A stretch of DNA of 64,000 nt from assembly GCF_023721715.1 (NCBI RefSeq), contig NZ_JAMDLG010000001.1:1367889-1431888 (forward strand), given 5' to 3'. The position numbers and the translations under genes are program-made. Below are positions 61,095 through 64,000 of the stretch, one piece after another. The notes below the pieces were generated by a model. That model worked only from the letters and a program-made list of their open reading frames with translations. It was not told the DNA's origin and searched no databases. Source of the stretch: Parasegetibacter sp. NRK P23. Its GTDB lineage: Bacteria; Bacteroidota; Bacteroidia; Chitinophagales; Chitinophagaceae. Position 1 is the stretch's first letter. The number at the start of each line of letters is the position of its first letter.

Positions 61095-64000
61095 TCATCC
61101 GCAAGTCGTGCAACACACAAACGGCACTTCCGTCAGCGGCGATGTCCGCAGAATCCTGTAGTTCCCCAATTCGTTCCCCAGCGCCTGTTGCTGACGCTGC
61201 GCACGTTGCACCAGTGTTTGATACACCTGTGGTTGCTTTTGGGTGAGTTGTTCCACCTGGTTCATGGGCATACCGAGGTGTTCAAAAATACTCGTAATGT
61301 TCCCGAACACTTCCACTGCCAATACACTGAGTGGTGAATCCTGCGGTAAACCAAGTTGCGCGAGTAACATCGAGATTTCTTTGTTGTCCCATACCACTGT
61401 GGCTGTTTTCGGAATATCCTTGTAAGCGGCGATCTTCGCGCCTGCGGCGAGGGATGCCTGGGTGAACTTTTGTCCGGCATTCACCACGTTGGCTTCCACC
61501 ACCGGTGCCAGGTCAATCTTATCTTTCAGTTGGTTGAATGCGTTCACCAATTTCGCGGATGTGGCGGCGTCGAGCCGGTTGATGCGGCCCTGGCGACGGG
61601 CACTGAGAATATGCGACACTTTTTTAGTAACCTCGGCATCCAGTTGCAGGGAGGCGATGGCATCATCGTCCATAAGGGAGAGGTTACTTACCAGTACGTT
61701 CGCTTTTTCGGCGGTATCCACCTGGTCTACGGTCCAGGCCGCCATGGTGAGGTTGGCGGCGGAGAGTCCGCCGGTTCTGCCCGGCCTTATCGGGTCAATA
61801 ACGGGTTTGTTGAGGACCATCATTTTTTCATCGAGGAGAATATTCCGGTAGCCGTTTCCATCGGCTTGCCTTACCTGTGCGTACAGCAGACCGTGTAATT
61901 GTGTGCGCGGCGGGTTGGCGGTTACATTACGGCCTTTCCATACGGCTTTGGCATAAGGCGCGGTAAGGTAGAGCCTGTCTTTATCGCGGTTCACGTTGCA
62001 CAACAGGTTCGGTGCCGGATGTTGCATGCCCGTAACGCGGAGTGGTCGTCCGAAACGGCCCTGGGCGGTGCTCCACAGGTGACCCTGCTCATCTTCCTGC
62101 GCGCTCCAGTGGCCGTGGCCGATGCGGAACTCGTAGGTAAAGAAGCCGAACAGCTCAGGACTTTCAGCATGTAGTCCGGGAGGGAGTGGCAGCAGGTAAT
62201 GGATATCATCGTCGTCAGCGGCCTTTTCCATGGGTTGCATGGCGCTGAGGCCGGCCATATCATCGGTTTGGCCGGGTGTAATGGCGCGGATGTATTCGGG
62301 ATCGATGGGCAATGGCGGTTCTTCCGGCACTTCCGTTATAATGCCGCCCTGGTTGTTGCTGATGAGTTGGTCAGGCGCATACGCCAATACGCGGCAGAAC
62401 AAGGTATCGTGCGGATCTTTCACGGGTTCCTTCAGTTCCACCCAAAGGTATTTCTGCCGCGGCTCGGTGGTGCTGTATTTTTCGTTGGCACGATAGGGTG
62501 AGAAGGCGATGCCCACGCTGGCGATCTCCGGCACCTGGGATGGTGCGATGGTGGTGGGTAAACGCAGCGCTTCGGAAGGATGTTCCTGCGGTGCGCCATG
62601 CAGCGGACGGAACCTCGGGGTAAGCGTATATTGAACTTCTATTTCATCAGGGTAACGCAAGCCGCCTCCGGTACGTTGCAAGGAGGATTTCGGTTCAATC
62701 GCATCAATGAACACCAGCAAAGTATGTTCCCGGTTGATGTCTCCGAATTCATCTGTTTGAAGGCTTTCGAACGAAGCCGATCTTTTCATTTCAATATCAC
62801 CCAGTACGGCGAGGTTTTCAGCTTCGCCATCCGCGTCACGGGCGAATTTTTTCCGGCGGCTGATCGTGAAGGCCACGTCTTCCAGGCCGTTCCAGGTCCA
62901 GTCCCGGTTGAGGCGGTGCACCACACAGCCGAGCCAGTGGTTGCAAAGATCACCTTTGGAAGAGAAGGTGATGCTGCCGTGATCGGGAGAGAGATGGTGC
63001 CTGATTCTGGGACTGCACCCGAATACCACGCGCTGTCCTTTTTTACCCATCAGGGTGAGTCCGTTGGAGCGCAGGCCCAGTTTCTGGGCGAAACGCTGTA
63101 CAATATCGGGCATGCCGCCGTCCACCTCGCGGAGGAGGAAGAAGCTGGAGAACTTGCCCGTATTGAGGTAGGGCGGATCGGGCTGAAGATAGATGCCCTG
63201 CAGTTCAGGTACGTTGGGCTGGGGCAACAGCAGGTCTTCTTCGTTGGTGGATGCCTGGTGGAACCAGAATTGTGCAGTTTTACCGAAGCGTGTATCCCGT
63301 TCCGGATCACCGGGATGGATGAAGCCGAAATAGTTGCCATCGCCTTCACAAACGCCTCTAACGGTAACGCGTATCCTTCTGGCGGTGGGCAGCGGAATGT
63401 CGGTCATGGCATCGATGGCCGCTTTATCGAGATCGGGCCGGTTGAAGGGATCATCCGGATTTCCCGCGAGCAGAACGGGTGTATCGTGGAACACCACGGG
63501 CAGTTCCAGCTGGTCGTCGAAGCCTTCGGGGAAATTTCGGGTGGTGGTATACAGGGTGATGTAGTTTTCCCGTCCCGATTCGCTGAGCAGGTTGTCGAGT
63601 TTCAGCGTTTCAATCTCCACTTTTATTTCCACTTTGGTAACATCGGGATCGGCTATGCCGGGTACTTTGCTTTCGTCGGCGGTTTGTGTGGAAGCGATCA
63701 ACAGGTCAACGGGGTTGAGTCCCGCGGCCTGGTATTTACCGGTGAACAATACAGCGGGGTAATTGAGCAGGGGTCGGCGGATGCGAAGCACAGGGTTGGG
63801 TATAGAAGGCGCATCTTCTTCCATACCGGTTTTGTTGAAGTAGGAAGAAAGCGCGGTGCGCAGCGGCTCCGGTTGTTCGATCCGGCAGAGATCGGGTTCG
63901 AGAAATCTTTTGAAATGGTGCTTCGCGGAAGGAGCAGGCGCATTGTTGAATACATCTTCTCCGATAGAAGGGCCGCCACCACTGATGTCCATCATCCTTA
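61095..64000 (-). CDS. Unrecognised large protein, 5' end outside the window
   Basis: The frame is open to the right edge; 966 residues follow the first visible ATG at 63995, but the true start may lie beyond it. Visible features are a beta-rich N-terminal half (VEIKVEIETLKLDNLLSESG, ARRIRVTVRGVCEGDGNYFGFIHPGD), LNRDWTWNGLEDVAFTISRRK, a middle section with fibronectin-like strands (QKYLWVELKEPVKDP, FGFFTYEFRIGHGHWS) and a helical C-terminal third (LDAATSAKLVNAFNQLKDKIDL, QPQVYQTLVQRAQRQQQALG) ending in CCTTCG. No domain was recognised and no signal or membrane segment is seen. Its neighbours outside the window would help. Confidence 0.75.
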   Translation of the reverse strand, partial: RMMDISGGGPSIGEDVFNNAPAPSAKHHFKRFLEPDLCRIEQPEPLRTALSSYFNKTGMEEDAPSIPNPVLRIRRPLLNYPAVLFTGKYQAAGLNPVDLLIASTQTADESKVPGIADPDVTKVEIKVEIETLKLDNLLSESGRENYITLYTTTRNFPEGFDDQLELPVVFHDTPVLLAGNPDDPFNRPDLDKAAIDAMTDIPLPTARRIRVTVRGVCEGDGNYFGFIHPGDPERDTRFGKTAQFWFHQASTNEEDLLLPQPNVPELQGIYLQPDPPYLNTGKFSSFFLLREVDGGMPDIVQRFAQKLGLRSNGLTLMGKKGQRVVFGCSPRIRHHLSPDHGSITFSSKGDLCNHWLGCVVHRLNRDWTWNGLEDVAFTISRRKKFARDADGEAENLAVLGDIEMKRSASFESLQTDEFGDINREHTLLVFIDAIEPKSSLQRTGGGLRYPDEIEVQYTLTPRFRPLHGAPQEHPSEALRLPTTIAPSQVPEIASVGIAFSPYRANEKYSTTEPRQKYLWVELKEPVKDPHDTLFCRVLAYAPDQLISNNQGGIITEVPEEPPLPIDPEYIRAITPGQTDDMAGLSAMQPMEKAADDDDIHYLLPLPPGLHAESPELFGFFTYEFRIGHGHWSAQEDEQGHLWSTAQGRFGRPLRVTGMQHPAPNLLCNVNRDKDRLYLTAPYAKAVWKGRNVTANPPRTQLHGLLYAQVRQADGNGYRNILLDEKMMVLNKPVIDPIRPGRTGGLSAANLTMAAWTVDQVDTAEKANVLVSNLSLMDDDAIASLQLDAEVTKKVSHILSARRQGRINRLDAATSAKLVNAFNQLKDKIDLAPVVEANVVNAGQKFTQASLAAGAKIAAYKDIPKTATVVWDNKEISMLLAQLGLPQDSPLSVLAVEVFGNITSIFEHLGMPMNQVEQLTQKQPQVYQTLVQRAQRQQQALGNELGNYRILRTSPLTEVPFVCCTTCG

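Overview
The window looks like the chromosome of a Bacteroidota member, most likely of the family Chitinophagaceae. Signs of this are gliding-motility/T9SS-type proteins (CHU-type C-terminal domain, PorP/SprF), four SusC or SusC-like TonB-dependent receptors or barrels with three SusD lipoproteins, an ECF sigma/FecR pair, 6-bladed beta-propeller lipoproteins and a general lack of Shine-Dalgarno sequences. No rRNA, tRNA, CRISPR array, transposase or phage module was seen.

Layout. (1) 1-5.7 kb: the end of a giant T9SS-exported adhesin-like protein followed by its PorP/SprF partner. (2) 5.9-12.9 kb: an AT-richer cassette of three small exported Cys proteins that resemble each other, two 6-bladed beta-propeller proteins, a thioredoxin-fold lipoprotein and a TonB-receptor-like barrel. 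(3) 13-18.1 kb: a DUF998-like membrane protein, an unknown lipoprotein, a Cthe_2159-type carbohydrate-binding protein and a GH92 alpha-mannosidase. (4) 18.2-20.5 kb: an AT-rich toxin-immunity pair, in which a lipoprotein ends in a type VI amidase effector 4 (Tae4)-like domain and is followed 6 bp later by a Tai4-like lipoprotein. (5) 20.7-42.1 kb: a polysaccharide utilisation locus (PUL) on the minus strand: two SusC/SusD pairs, two GH2 enzymes, a two-domain polysaccharide lyase (beta-helix plus alginate-lyase toroid) and a GH88 unsaturated glucuronyl hydrolase, preceded by a membrane-spanning propeller/Y_Y_Y/LuxR regulator. The enzymes suggest a uronic-acid-containing glycan without sulfate. 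(6) 42.5-50.9 kb: ECF sigma, FecR, SusC with STN domain, SusD, an unknown lipoprotein and a di-haem cytochrome c peroxidase, all on the minus strand. (7) 51.2-56.7 kb: outer-membrane barrel, Dps, FAD oxidoreductase, a 48-residue Lmo0937-type protein, an SF1 helicase and an ArsR/SRPBCC pair. (8) 56.8-59.2 kb: a tight operon of a divergent Lgt paralogue lacking the catalytic His, a radical SAM enzyme with the metal-site layout of tetraether synthase-like proteins, and a small membrane protein. (9) 59.3-61 kb: AraC-Ogt fusion and AlkB for alkylation repair. (10) 61.1-64 kb: an unrecognised large protein running off the window.

The most notable points are the lipoprotein-anchored Tae4-like toxin with its immunity gene, the Lgt-like/radical SAM lipid operon, the family of small Cys proteins, and a 101-nt repeat present upstream of two unrelated regulators with a 22-nt partial copy elsewhere.
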